DNA of 64,000 nucleotides from Cymbidium sinense (GCA_021442155.1 CM038232.1:64399555-64463554), one strand, 5' to 3'; numbered from the stretch's first letter, positions 1 through 13,018 are shown. Made by a program: numbers and translations. The notes: generated from the sequence alone by a model not told the origin.

Positions 1-2000
1 TATGGTGTATGCCTCGTAGACTAGATTTTAATTCATTATTAGCCTAATTATATCTTTTGTAGGAGATTGTGCTTAAAGGGGCCAATCAAAAATAAATATA
101 AATGCTCTCTTTGTAGGTTGCTTAAGCCCCTAAGCATAATCCAAGTTAGGACAGGTGGGCTTAGTTACCCATGTGCGGGGTGTTAAGTCCAAATTATAAA
201 TATAATTGCTTGGGTGGAATGTATATTTAGCTAACCTCTATTTTGCAGGTGTAGTTAAATTTACTCTTTCCATTTAAATATAATTTTATAATTAAGAATT
301 AGGATTAGTGTTATAGGGGATACTGATGAGCATTCGCTAGTAGGCTTTGTCTTGGGAGACCATGTGATGCCTTTAAAGCAGAGCAAATTAAATCAAATGG
401 AGATATGAAGAAATGAAAGAGACATGAAGAATGAAGATAAGAAGACCCCCCATATCATTTATTCATTTGTAATAATTATAATTATTCTTTTGTAATACAT
501 GTTGTATAAGGGTAGAGCTCAACTACCCATTTTTCTTTCCGGGTTGTACGGCGGTACCCGACCGCACCGGCCTTTTATTCTTTTGCACTAGTTATATAAA
601 GTTGATTGATGTTTTGTTTAAATTGTGTAATATAAATGGCATGCCTCTTCATAGTTTCTTTATGTTTGGTGATTTAATGTGTGGCCTAGATGCGATTAGG
701 CTCTTAGAGAAAAATAATCTTTTACCGAACTACAACTCATAATTAAACTTCTAAATAACTCATAACCTCACATAAAGCCTAGGCATTAAATCAAGATAAT
801 TAAAAGATTTAGCAACCCCTTAGCTGAATATTGTATCTTTCACATCATGCATGCATATTCATTCTCTCTTGAAAGTAGGGGATTTACATCCTTGCACGAT
901 AGGGGAATGCTTGACCTATGAGGGCATCCCTTGTGGTGAAAAACACCCCTTCTTGCTAATTTAGCCAATAATCTAATTTTATCGTGCATGTAGGCATATA
1001 AAATTCCAAAGCCTTTATCAAAAATGAAAAGTCCAAAATCAAATAAAATTTGAAAAGGTTTGTATTAGATTAAATCATTGTTCATACCGCTCATGCTCTT
1101 GTCTCTTAGGAGTGGGTTTAATGACTTAATCTCTTTCTAAATAATAACAACCAAACCATCTTGCAAAAATATATGATTTGATCACATAATTTTAAAGTGT
1201 AGGAGGAGTTAGCTGGCTGCCACTCCATACGGTTATAAGTTCAACAGTCGGGTGGTTTATCCTCTCTTGTGGAGGTAAATCATATACTCATCTCCGCTTA
1301 GATTTAGGTCACGCTTTGGTTCTTGCCAAAGCTCCCTCAATTTAGGAACTGAGGTTGTTGCTTCCCCCTGAGCTACAAGCATAAATCCTCACCTCTTAGG
1401 CATTTTTATAACCTTATGTTGTGAGATTATAAGTCATAGCTTTCTAATAAAATTTCAATTAAATACATAACTCTCTTCAATTTCAAATGTATAAATCTCA
1501 ACCATAGGATAGTTTGGGATGCTCACCAAGTCTCCTGGTATCACGAGAATCTCCTACTCATCTCTTTTGGCTTCAATAATAAGTCTCTCCTTTTGATCCT
1601 TCTCATTTAATTTTCTAAATATAACTAATTTATTGATAGTTTTATCTTTGAAATCTTTGGAGACAATAATTGTCTACTTTAATCAAGAGTATTCCTAAGG
1701 AATTCACCTTCCTTATGATGTAATTAACTATGGGAGCTTACTACATAGGGAACTTTAGAATTCATTTTAAATAAATCCTACTTTATTTATCCATGTAAAA
1801 TAGGAGAAAATCTTTGGCACATTCGAAGACCCATCATGCCTTAGAAGTCCTTATTAGGTGATCAAGTCCATCATAGGGTAGTGACTTTTATCTTTCGAGA
1901 TAGTACACTGTTCCTTGATGAAGTACCCGATCACTCAAATAAGCACACCCTAAGATCTGCATGGTGTCCCCCATACACATAATCGAAAACAAACACCATA
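1..2000 (+). repeat. 5' LTR (truncated by window edge) of Tat-like Ty3/gypsy element 1
   Basis: This stretch is repeated in the same order at about 6,981-8,962. Both copies open with the 'tatggt(g/a)tatgcct(c/a)gtagact' region and close with a 'gatctgc(a/g)tggtgtccccca' block followed by 'aaacacca'. The start of this copy lies left of the window: about 50 bases present at 6,932-6,980 are missing here. A primer-binding site follows the end directly, as expected of a 5' LTR. The two LTRs differ by many substitutions and small indels by eye, so the insertion is old. No coding is expected and none is seen. Confidence 0.85.
593..600 (+). promoter_or_regulatory. Possible TATA box in the 5' LTR
   Basis: TATATAAA lies just downstream of a GC-rich patch at about 541-572 that contains GGTACC and CCGACCGCACCGG. 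The other LTR has the related TTTATAAAA at the same place (about 7,550). The position inside an LTR suits the retroelement promoter. The motif is short and the region AT-rich, so this is only a candidate. Confidence 0.3.
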
Positions 2001-2006
2001 GATTTT

Positions 2007-2027
2007 TCTAGCGACTCTGCTGGGGAT
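2007..2027 (+). other. Primer-binding site of element 1
   Basis: A few bases after the LTR end comes GCGACTCTGCTGGGGAT (2,011-2,027). GGCGACTCYGCTGGGGA-type sites are characteristic of Tat/Ogre-type plant Ty3/gypsy elements and are usually assigned to a tRNA-Arg primer. That assignment is from general knowledge, not from a tRNA search. The position right after the 5' LTR supports both the LTR border and the lineage call. Confidence 0.75.
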
Positions 2028-2519
2028 GGTTCCTCTCTCCATCTCTAGTAGACAATTATTGTCTCCAAGCATCGATAGTGGACTTGTATTTCATAAGAGT
2101 TTGAGACTATTTTTCCTTCTATTGACACTTAGCTTATTTCATTCTTAAGCAAAGCTAGCCAACATCCTCTAGGTTTTAGGATCTCACTCCTTGTAGGTCT
2201 TTAAATCCCTATTGGGTCACCTAATAGGTGAAAGATAAAATTAACTAATGAAAGGAGATGACAAAAATTTAGAATCTCCTTACCACTAGCTTGGTGAGGC
2301 AAGGTTCATTTCAATATTTAAAGAATATAAACTCTTTTGCAAAATGTCATTTTCCAAAAACAATTTTTCAAAATTCACATAACAAAAGATCTTGCACAAA
2401 ATTCATAAGAAATTAAAAAAGCACAAAACTCACATAGCCAAAATCTCCTTTAACAATCCCCATGATTGTTACACGGAAGTTCTTTTCAAAATCAAAATCA
2501 AAATTGTTTTTTTAAATAA
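2028..2519 (+). other. Leader of element 1, before the hairpin array
   Basis: Non-coding leader between primer site and tandem array. It repeats LTR-like phrases such as the 'caattattgtctcca' block at about 2,053. No open frame of useful length is present and no gene is seen. Confidence 0.5.
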
Positions 2520-4170
2520 CATCTATTTGAAAATAGTTATCTCTATTCAACATGATCAAATTTGTTGAATGAAGATTCTATTTTTGAATAAAATCATAGC
2601 AAAAAATTGAAACTCTGCTTAACATATTTCACATATGCTAGAGTTGGAGTTTCTGTCTTTTTCAAAAGCACACTTTTGAAAATGATCACCTTCATCCAGC
2701 ATGCTCAAACTTGTTGAATGAAGATCATATCTTCAAATAAAATCATAGCACAAAATTGAAACTTTACTTAGCATATTTTACATATGCTAAGGTTGAAGTT
2801 TCCAACTTTTCAAAAGCAAGAGATCACACACAAAAAATCATTATATATTTTGGACTCAATTTAACATACCCAAAATTTTCAAATGAGAGTCTCATTTTCA
2901 AAATTCACAAAAACAAATTGAACTCTATTTAACATACCTAAATTTGTTAAATAGATTTCTCCTTTTCCAAACAAATCATAATCGCATTTGATTCCTACTT
3001 AACATAGCAAATTTGTTAAGTAAGAATCCCATTTTCAAATCATAATCACATTTGATTCCTACTTACCATACCAAATTTGTTAAGTAAGAATCTCATTTTT
3101 CAAATCATATCACATTTGATTCCCACTTAACATACCAAATTTGTTAAGTGAGAGTCTCATTTTTAAAATATAAATTGAATCACATTTGGCTCTCACTTAA
3201 TATACCAAATTTGTTAAGTAAGAGTCTCAATTTCAAAAAAAGCAAATCAAATCACATTTGGCTTCCACTTAACATACCAAAATTTTTAAATGGAAGTCTC
3301 ATTTTCGAAAGCAAACAAGCATAAATCATATCACATTTGGCTCCCACTTAACATACCAAATTTGTTAAGTGAAAGTCTCATTTTCAAAACACAAATCATA
3401 TCACATTTGATTCCTATTTAACATACCAAATTTGTTAAGTAAGAGCTCCATCTTCAAATCACAATACACTTAACTCCTACTTAACATACCAAATTTGCTA
3501 AGTAAGAGTTTCATTTTTAAAAATCATACCAAATTTGACTCTTACATAACATACCAAATTTGTTAAGTAAGAGTCTCATTTTCAAAAACAAATCATATCA
3601 CGTTTGGCTTCCACATAACATAGCAAATTTGTTAAGTGGGAGTCTCATTTTCAAAAGCAAACAAACACAAATCAAAATCACATTTAGCTTCCAGTTAACA
3701 TACCAAATTTTTTAAGTAAGAAGCCCCACTTTCAAATCAAATCAACATATATCACACCTAACCAACCATCACAGGCAAAGTTGTTTTCACAAAATTTTTA
3801 AAACATATAATCAAAACCTTATCTTAGCATACCTAAATTTGCTAAGTAAAAGTTTTTCCAAATCAAAATTTTCAAACAAGACACACAATACAAATATCTT
3901 CAAAGATCTCTCCATATATTTGAACCCTGCCTAACCTACTTAAATTGGTTAATCTTATGGAAAAGCCTCTCCTTACATCATAAATCTCTCCAATAGAACC
4001 CCATTTAGCATACTTAAATTTGTTAAATGAGGCTTATAATTCAAAAAGGACAAATCAAAATCAACAATTCAAGTCAATATCAAGGCAAAAGCTTCTCCTC
4101 CAATTCTACAATTTCTCCATACAATTTGAACCCCATTCAACGTAACCAAAATTGTTGAAATGTGAGCTAT
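2520..4170 (+). repeat. Tandem array of ~65-80 bp hairpin-forming units in the retroelement leader
   Basis: About 20 imperfect units follow one another. A typical unit has a 'CACATTTG(G/A)' entry, 'ACTTAACATACC', 'AAATTTGTTAAGT', then 'GAGTCTCATTTTCAAA'. ACTTAACA and TGTTAAGT are inverse complements, so each unit can form a short stem. The best units run from about 2,995 to 3,720. Flanking units use variants such as TTTAGCATACTTAAATTTGTTAAATG (about 4,003) in which both arms changed together. The array has no long open frame. It sits between primer site and coding region of the element, so it is part of its leader. Confidence 0.85.
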
Positions 4171-4430
4171 GACTCAAGATCAAAAGATAAAATCAAGCAA
4201 CAATGATTGAAGCAATCAAAGGAAAGGGGGTACTTGCGATCCTCTTAGGACCAAAGAAGATTGGAATATATCTTATCCCGAACCTCTAAAAAAAGTAGTT
4301 TTTAAAATTAAAAAACTCTCTTTATAAGTGCATGAGGTAGCTCAAACCTCCAACACCAAGGAAGGCTTGCAAGTTGCCAAAGACAACCTGAAGAAGGTGA
4401 CAGCCTAGCAGTAGCCCACCTTACTTACCT
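4171..4430 (+). other. Leader tail before the coding remnant of element 1
   Basis: A short non-coding stretch between the hairpin array and the first open frame. It contains 'aaaaaaagtagtttttaaaattaaaaaactc'-type AT-rich sequence and nothing recognisable. Confidence 0.4.
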
Positions 4431-5790
4431 GTGATAATTCAAGATATAACCACCGCTGAGTCCAAAGATCCATCCACAGCCAAAGAACTAATTCTTCCTC
4501 TAGCTCATCTTCTACCAAAGAAGAGCGTTGAAATAACAATGGCATTAAATCCCTTACCCTACTTACTTTGTTGGATTTCTATCATGTACCTCCACCCAAA
4601 AAGAAATCAATGAAGAAAGCTTTCACTTACATCTTGTTGACTTCTGATACTCTAGATTTTATTTCTGTTGAAAACTCTCCAATTCTAGAAAATAATAATG
4701 ATAGCCATTCGATCCACTCTCTCTCATTAATCGACTTTTCCTTTAATCAATCGGGTTCACCTCTTGAGATTGACTTGGAGTCAACTGACTCTGATGATCC
4801 CATAGGAGAAGCTGTAGGTATACCTAATAAGAAGCTAGAACTTTCCACAAGTTCATCATTTCAAGAAGTCACTGATATCAACCTACAGAGTGGCAATGTT
4901 CTACCTCTTAAGGTAGCACCTCTGGATAAGGGTAAAAAAGTTATTGGTTCAAGTGAGCCGATAGCCCCTCCACGGGATGCTCCACCCATGGATATGCTCG
5001 TAAAGGACTAAGCCAAAGTTGATTACAATGTTCTAGCATATCTTTAAAAGTAGCCAGCTATGTTAAGCATATATGACGCCCGTGTCTTATCCAAAGAGAT
5101 GAGGGAATCTCTAGTCAAGGCACTTCTTGATCCAGAGATATGCTTAGCTCAACTAACAGCTACTAAAGAGGAGGCACACATCTCAAAGGACATCTTAGGA
5201 GTTACATTCAGTGATGAAGACTTACTTCTAAGAATGACCAAGCACAACCATCATCTTCACATTACAGTAGACGTTGGCAGATACAGGATTTCAGGAGTTC
5301 TGGTTGACCATGGTGCATCGGCCAACATTATGAGTTTAAGAACCCTTATCTACTTGAGGATTGACATCTCCAAACTCTGAAAAGAAAGGATGATGTTGAG
5401 AGGATTCAATGAACAAGGCGAGAGGGCCTTAGGCTCCATAGTGTTGCCATTACAAATTGATGATTAGAAGACTGAAGCTAAGTTTCATATCATAGACTCG
5501 GATACATCTTTCAATGATTTGCTTGGGAGACTATGGATACATGAGAACAACACAATTCCATCCTCTCTACATCAGTGCATAAAGTTCATGAGAAGCGAAA
5601 TTGAGTATTGCATCAAAGGAGATCTTAAGCCCTTCACAATTCAGGAGGTCAGGATATATGAGAATGCAACCTATTTTCTTCCTCAAACTCAACAAGCCCA
5701 CTCTTGCAAATCTATTCAAGATTCCCAAGAGGGACCAAAAGAAAGAAAACAAAAAGGAACAAGCCCATTCTTGATGACGTGAAGTCTCTT
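4431..5790 (+). pseudogene. Gag-end/protease remnant of a Tat-like Ty3/gypsy polyprotein
   Basis: Three open stretches (about 4,568-5,011, 5,060-5,380 and 5,390-5,782) are separated by stop codons but read as one decayed polyprotein segment. The second carries the retroviral-type aspartic protease core VDHGASANIM. The third has RGFNEQGERALGS and then LLGRLWIHENN, the 'LLGRPWIH' signature found downstream of the protease in Tat/Ogre-group elements. The residue after the catalytic Asp is His instead of the usual Asp/Ser context. A YDARVLSKEMRESLV stretch upstream matches the usual linker before the protease. Reverse transcriptase, RNase H and integrase are all missing: sequence passes directly to the 3' non-coding region. 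The element cannot be autonomous. Confidence 0.85.
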
Positions 5791-6931
5791 TCTTACATTC
5801 ATATGTTGATTTGTATAAGTTTGAATGTTAATGGGTATATTAGTCTAGACATCCCGGGCACACGCATCTTTAAGTAGCCCCAAGGAGGTTCCTACCTCAC
5901 TCCCCTAATGCGGAACAATGGTGACGTACCTATTTGATTTTAATCTTATCCATTTTGACATTAGAATTGGGATAGAGTGTTGATTCAATTACACAAATAA
6001 ATTAAATAAATCAAATAAATCAAACTTTAATTTTGCTTGGTTTTTCATTCTTATAGTTGCTTATACATCCATATATATTTAAGAATATCGAGTATATTAG
6101 TCTAGACATTCTGGGGATGCACGGCTTTAAGTAGCCCCAAGGAGGTTCCTACCTCGTTCCCCTGGTGCAGACCAATGGTGACGTACTTGCTTAAATTTTT
6201 TTTACATTTGAATGTGTATTTAGCTAATGAATGAAAAGCCTCTCTTTTTTCTATTAAAAAGACATGCATCCATATTTTGTTCAAGTGGTTGGGTTGATTA
6301 GTCATATAATTTAAAGCTCATTTCTTATGCTTTTGTATAAGAATTTAAATAGAGCTTTAAATTAATATGACAAAATAATTCAACAAAGTGAAACATCAAT
6401 TCCATTTGCTTACATTCATCATTCAAGTATACTAAAATATAAATTGCATGTATAGGTATGTTTAGGGCTTAACTATATGCATGCTATATATGATGGAAAG
6501 AAATAAATGTGTTATGTGATAATAATTCATCCCAATTAATCTTAAGATGCCTTTTTTATTGAATTAGTTTATTTAAAGTGATCCTAAACTTAAGATTAAT
6601 TAAAAATATGTAATAAGTCATTCACTAAAGAGAATTGATTAATTAATTTACTTTAGATGTGACTTAAGGTAAGGATAAAAGAGAGTGATCCTATATTTCT
6701 TTCTCTTTATAACACTCAGTTGTTAAGTGTAAATTAAATGAAACAAAAGAAAATACTAAGTAAAATTTACAAATCAATTAAACCACTTAGAGTGAAACCA
6801 CCCTTCATAATAAAATATCTTCATAGTTAAGAAACTATAACTTTAAAGCCTAGTTAAGACATACCACACAATCCTTAATACTCACACATTAGATTAAGTC
6901 ACCACTTCTAGCTTTATGTTAGGATGGTGCA
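5791..6931 (+). other. 3' internal region of element 1 with two conserved motif copies
   Basis: Non-coding. It carries two copies (about 5,822-5,950 and 6,087-6,195) of a ~110 bp block: 'tattagtctagacat', 'cccgggcacacg', 'tttaagtagccccaaggagg', 'accaatggtgacgtac'. The same block recurs inverted at about 16,745, 17,035, 17,285, 22,310 and 22,530. The rest is AT-rich. A segment at about 6,640-6,740 recurs inverted near 16,230-16,400. It is what normally lies between the end of pol and the 3' LTR in this group. Confidence 0.75.
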
Positions 6932-8962
6932 TGATTTGATGTATGTTTGGTTTTGTGATGTACTATTTTAGGCTAGATGTTATGGTATATGCCTAGTAGA
7001 CTGGATGTTAGGCCGTTATTAGTCTAATTATATCATTTGTAGGGGATTGTATTTAAAGGGGTTGATAAAAAATAAATATAAATGCCCCTAAGCATAATCT
7101 AAGTTAGGACAGGTGGGCTTGGTTACCCATGTGCAGGGTGCTAAGTCCACATTATAACTATAATTGCTTGGGCGGAATGTATATTTTGCTAACCTCTAGT
7201 TTACAGGTGTAGTTAGATTTACTCTTTCCATTTAAATGTAATTTTTAATTAGGAAATAGGATTAGTGTTATGGGGGATAAGAATGAGCATTGACTAGAAG
7301 GCTTTATCCTAGGAGGCCATGTGATGCCTTTGAAGTGGAGAAAATTAAATCAAATGGAGATATGAGGAAATGAAGAAGCCATGAAGAATGAAGATAAGAA
7401 GACCCCCCATAGTATTTATTCATTTGTAATAATTGTAATTATTTTTTTGTGATCTGGGTTATGTAAGGGTAGAGATCGGCTACCCATTTTTCTTTTCAAG
7501 TTGTACGGTAGTACCCTACCGCACTGACCTTTTATTCTTTTGTGCTAGTTTTATAAAATTGATTAATGTTCTGTTTAAATTGTGCAATAGAAATGGCATG
7601 TCTCTTCATAGTTTATTTATGCTTAGTGATTTAATGTGTGAACTGGATGTGATTAGGCTCTTAGAAAAAAATAAATCTTTTACTCAACTACAACTCATAA
7701 TTAAACTTCTAAATAACTCATAACCTCACATAAAGCCTAGGCATTAAATCAAGATAATTAAAAGATTTAACAACCTCTTAGTTGAATGTTGTATGTTTCA
7801 TATCATGCATGCATATTCTTTCTCTCTTAAAAATAAGGGATTTCCATCCTTGCACGATAAAGGAATGCTTGACCTATGAGGGCATCCCTTGTGGTGGAAA
7901 ACACCCCTTCTTATTGATTTAGCTAATAATCTAATTTCATCATGTAGGTAGGCATATAGAATCCCAAAGCCTTTGTCAAAATGAAGAGTCCAAAATTAAA
8001 TAAAATTTAAAAAGATTTATATTAGATTAAGTCATTGTTCATACCACTCATACTCTAGTCTCTTAGAGAGTGGGTTTAAGGACTTAGTCTCTTTCTAAAT
8101 AATATTAACCTAACAATCTTGCAAAAACATATGACTTGATAATATGGTTTTAAAGCATAGGAGGAGTTAGCTGGCTACCACTTCAAGCAGTTATAAGTCC
8201 AGCAGTCGGGTGTTTTATCTTCTCTTATGGAGGTAAACCAAATACCTATCTCTGCTTAGATTTAGGTTGCATTTTGGTTCTTTCCAAAGCTCTCTAAATT
8301 TAGGATCTGAGGTTGTTGTTTTCCCCTAGGCTACAAGCATAAATTCTCATCTCTTAGGCATTTTCACAACCTTGTGTTTTGAGATTATAAGTCCTAGCTT
8401 TCTAATAAAATTTCAATTCAAACATATAACTCTCTTCAATTTCAAATATATAAATCCCAACCATAGGATAGTTTGGGATGCTCACCAGGTCTCCTAGTTT
8501 CACGAGCATCCCCTACTCATCTCCTTTTGGCTTCGATAATAAGTCTCTCCTTTTGATCCTTCCCGATTGATTTTCCAAATTTAACCAATTTATTGATAGT
8601 TCTATCTTTGAAATATTTGGAGATGATAATTTCCTACTTTAATCAAGAGTATTCCTAAGGAATTCACCTTTCATAGGATGTAATTAACTATGGGGGCTTG
8701 CCCCTATAGGGATCTTTAGAACCCGGTTTAACTAGACCCTACTTTATTCATCTAAGTAAAGTAGGGGACAAATCTCTAATACTTTGGAAGGCCCATCATG
8801 CCTTAGGAGTCCTTGTTAAGTGATCAGGTCCATCATAGGGTAATGACTTTTATCTTTTGAGATAGTACACTAATCCTTGATATAGTACTCGATCACTCCA
8901 ATAAGTACACCCTAAGATCTGCGTGGTGTCCCCCAAACACATAATTGAAAATAAACACCACA
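6932..8962 (+). repeat. 3' LTR of Tat-like element 1
   Basis: Direct repeat of positions 1-2,000. The probable start is TGATTTGATG near 6,932, chosen because the inverted copy at 15,093 starts with the similar TGATGATGTG. The end is ...AAACACCACA at 8,962, giving the usual TG...CA ends and about 2.03 kb. The exact start is uncertain by a few tens of bases because the left copy is cut by the window edge. Confidence 0.8.
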
Positions 8963-9239
8963 GTCCCCAAGCAAGATCATGAAGGTCGTAGTTCCCACTC
9001 CATTCCTCCAATCATGAACCTATCATATCAGCAGCATAAGAAGGTGTTGCTACTAATTTAGAAAATAAATTTAGATCATAATGATAATTGCTTACATATA
9101 ATCTAAACTATATAATAAATCTATTTTCAACTTTTTATTAATAATAGTATCATCATCCAAGTGTAAAGAGTTTAAGAAGAACTTGAAATCATTATTGAAA
9201 TTAACAAAACTAGGTGAACATTATATCTGAGTGCAACCA
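8963..9239. other. Unassigned spacer between 3' LTR and CACTA remnant
   Basis: Follows the LTR end with 'gtccccaagcaagatcatgaagg'. No gene and no CACTACA terminus of the neighbouring transposon is visible here, so the left end of that transposon seems to be lost or decayed. Confidence 0.4.
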
Positions 9240-11620
9240 AAAAATGGATATCATTGCAATGACAATCTTACTCAAGGAAAGGTTGAACTTCATCATGGTT
9301 AATAAGATCATTGACTGTCACTACCCTTAGCTCATTGCCATTCAAATATCTTGATGTGCTTCAACATAATGTTTTCTAGAAGGTTAGAAAATGGATAGCA
9401 CCTTATGTGAAGCACCAACACCGTCGGCATCATCCACCTGTGTATGTGGCTTAAAGTAGTAAGAATACAAATTTGTAGTCTTCTGTACCAAAAAAGTTTC
9501 CAAACTGAGCCTTCAAACTATGCTTTATTTTTCATAGTTCACTTGAGTTTATTTAAGAATCTATAGTAATTTTAAAAAATAAATAGTTAATTAATATTAT
9601 TATTTATAAGAAATTGATGCCTCTCAAAAGGGTATATACAAAGATACTACACTAGCCCTCCCACTCTAGCTTCATATGATATATGTATCAACATGTGCTC
9701 CATTGAGTCAAAAAAAGTAGGAGCGAATATCCTTTCAAGCTTATAGATTATGAATGGATTGTTAACTTCTAGTTGCCTTAAAGCTACCATAATTTATTGA
9801 GCTGAGGATAATTCCTTAAAGAAGAGACTAATTTTGATCAAAGAATTTAGTATTTGATCTCGTAAAGTACTAAATGAAACTGGAAGTAAAAATTATTTAA
9901 AAAATATGACAATCATGAGCCTTCATGAAATTGTTTTTTCTTTCCTTAAAATAACACATTGGCTCAAATTAGGTGCATATCTATATAGTTGATTCAATGA
10001 CTATACTCACTCACAAACTATTCTTTGTTATTCTAATGTGAGGCAATACATGGATTTAGGCTAAAAAAAATTACCACATATAGTCACTTTTAAGTCTAAC
10101 TCTCTTTTCTGGTAATATTCCTTTAAGTTTAATCTGCACTACATATTATCTTTACTTTTACATTTAACATGCATCATATCGAGATTATACATAATCAGAT
10201 TAGACTTTAAATAAGATGAATCCCATAAAATACTCCTTTTCATCCTACTGTGATTTACTCCATGACCTGAAAGATGACTGTTAGAAGACATAAGAGAATC
10301 AATTATAGCTAGAATTGAACTAACAATTTGGTATAAGTCATCCCCACTTAATCTTGGAGGTGACTTGGACTTTTCAACTTAATTTTTAATGAATGCATCT
10401 TTGTTTCTTCTAGATGGATGATCAGTAAGTAAGAACATATAGTGAAAGACAAATAAACAAAATTACCTTTATAAGGAGTATGTATAAATCCATGTAGTAT
10501 AGACCGGCCAACTACCCAACAGTGCTCCACCCTGACTACATTCCACACACAAGAAAGCCATTAATAGTTTACATAAACACTATCTTCATTTGAAATTTCT
10601 ACTTTATAGCAATATCATATGTGAGTATAATATTATCACATAAAATTTTTAGCTCATCAGTCAATGGTTGCAAGAAGACATCAATCTTTATTTTAGGGTT
10701 CCATATATAATTAGAGTCTAAAACATCTAAGGTGCAGCAATGCACTTTTTTAGAGGTGGGTGTAACTATCACTGGCTAATATGAATATGGTGACATAGCA
10801 GACCATACAATGTGAAACCATCTGCGTATAGGCTAAGTCTGGCATTATATGACTGAGTTGCAAAATCAGAATAAATTTGATTGAAATTTTTCCATGCTTC
10901 TCCATCTGATGGATAACTCAAAATTTTGGTGCACTTGATCTATCATGGTGTCATCACATCTGCATAGTTGAATGCATAGAAGCATATAATTTATGCAGAT
11001 GTGGAGTAAGCGAAAAGTAAAAAAATCTATTGTGTGAAACTTCCTTCTATTTTTATTATTTTTTACTCGATAGCTTGATCTTAGGTGCTCCACAAAATTT
11101 GCATTCAACATTTCATGCAATTTTTTTTATAGTATAACATATAATCATTGACATAACAATCAATCTTTTTCGAGCTCAGGCCTAATATTGACACCAACTT
11201 CTTTGTTCTAACTAACTCATTCGAACTAAGTTTTCTTATGGGATTATCTCTTTAAGTAACTCTTGTATGGCATAATAAATTTAGCTTTGATGCTTAGCAT
11301 TATTATAGCTATCAATAGTACAGTGTGGTTTGCACAACCTTCTTGCAGTGGTCACTGTGCTTTCCTTAGCAGGTCATAGAATTTTTGAGTTTCTTTATTA
11401 CATTGTTCTTCTTTTGTTACTCCTAGAAATTCAGCTCTTACAATGCCATCAACATCAATATGTAGCTCAAACTCATCATGTGAATTTCAAAACCAATAAG
11501 TTGGTTGAAAACCCCTATGAAGGTCTAATCAGACTTCATCAAGTGTTAAGAAAGGATATTTTTTGTGTCTTGCGCATGGACATCAAAACTTTTCTTCGAG
11601 AAGTAAGTTGAAAGTTGAGA
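9240..11620 (-). pseudogene. CACTA (En/Spm) transposase TNP2 remnant
   Basis: Read on the minus strand from about 11,620 down, all three frames yield consecutive pieces of a TNP2-like (Transposase_21) protein. In order they are: GLSSKKIDCYVNDYMLYYKK (about 11,120-11,190); a C-x2-C piece; PSDGEAWKNFNQIYSDFATQ (about 10,850-10,910); NARLSLYADGF; PVIVTP; a LP-x-HP-like stretch near 10,400; and close to the C-terminus KLERIFAPTFFDSMEHML and EARVGGLV (about 9,660-9,730), then a YPFER motif. These correspond to the conserved DGEAW, RLGL-x-DGF-NPFG and FFDSMEHL-x-HLPYEA blocks of plant CACTA transposases. Many frameshifts and stops separate them, so it is not functional. Introns may account for some gaps. 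Confidence 0.9.
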
Positions 11621-12996
11621 TGTCATGTACACAAAGTGCTCAAGACCATTCAAGAATTTATGATTTAATCTTTTTATGCCTTGATGCAATTTATTAAACA
11701 TAAATGATCACTTGCTACGGATATACATATTATATATAAATTAAAAAATTTGAAAACTACAATCATATTTTATATCAATTATAAAATTAGTAATAACTTC
11801 ACAATCAAATCCCAATATAACATAAGTGTCAAAGTATGCAGCTTTTAAACAATCGATATAACATACTAAGATTATGACTAACTACTATTCACGGATTGAA
11901 TTTTCTATGATAAGGCTATAATTAAATTTCCCCTAGCTCTTAATCAATATGAAATTCTTAATTAGTCTTCAATGATCTACCCAATGTAAGGCCACTAAGC
12001 AATATTGAGGGAGAAGAGGAGAGGAGAGCTCATTGTGATCGAGGGAGAATGATGTGCGCCACGAGAAGAAGATAGCATGTCAAGAATAATTTAGCTATTA
12101 ATTTGAGATTACATTAAAAGTCAAGTAAAATTTACATGGCATTAAACACATGAAAAGGGAGATATTTTTAGAATATTATGAAGATAAGTATATCCATAAT
12201 TTCATAAAATCCTAATTTTGATCATTTTCATGTCTTCTAAAAAATTCACGACATTAGTTAATATTAACCTAATTAATTTTTTTATAAAATGATATCCAAT
12301 ATTGATTGTAAAATATAAACATATTCATCAAAAAAATTGTGATGCATATAATAAGCAATTTAACAGTTTAAATTAATTACAAAATTCATAACTCAAAATT
12401 TTCAAATTATAATTTTCTAAAAAATATAAACCATAAAAATATATAAAATCATAAATTTAACTCAAACTAAGTATTTTAGTTTTAGATTAATGAGCTTCAA
12501 ATAGGTTTGAACAAGATCTAACCTAAAATTCACAAAAATTTTCCAAAAACTTCAAATCCTCATTTCTTAAGAATAAATAGATGAAATCATAAATAAATAG
12601 CTATATAAGCAAGCTAAAGAGGTTCACCTTTGATTCTATGGAAATATTGGATGAAAAACATAACGTTTTGAAAAGGATTTGGTGTGGCCTATGACGAATT
12701 TTGTAGTCGACCAAGAGGTAAGGTGAAGTAAGAGAGGAAAATGGAGTTTGGGGTAGAGTACGAATCTAATCGAATTCTATTAATTTTTTTTTTTTGACAA
12801 AAAAAACTTGCAAAAAAGTTTTCAACAAATTTTTTGTTAGAAAATCTATCAACTTTAAGTGGCTTTGGCCACTATATCCTTTCTAGTTAGAACTCCTATT
12901 TTTTTTGACTGAAAATATATTAGTAATTCTAGCAATTATTTCCCATAAAAAAGTTCACCAAAAATTCTAGAGGTAATAGCTATTTTTCCTGTAGTG
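11621..12996 (-). mobile_element. CACTA transposon right arm and terminus
   Basis: The stretch ends at 12,991-12,996 with GTAGTG, which read on the minus strand is CACTAC, followed by AGGAAAAATAGCTATTACC. CACTAC(A)-starting ends are the hallmark of CACTA elements. The arm is AT-rich and contains short repeated phrases near the end (for example 'agaggtaatagctattttt', 'ttctagcaattatt'), as subterminal repeats often do. No matching left terminus was found. A 3-bp target duplication therefore cannot be tested here. Confidence 0.7.
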
Positions 12997-13018
12997 ATAT
13001 ATATAATGAGTAATAAGC

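Noticed and set aside
2995..3720. Regular short repeats with spacers, superficially like a CRISPR array
   Set aside because: Units are imperfect, spacers are also repetitive, and the setting is a plant retroelement leader.
11330..11611. 93-codon plus-strand frame
   Set aside because: Antisense to the N-terminal side of the CACTA transposase remnant; hydrophobic and domain-free.
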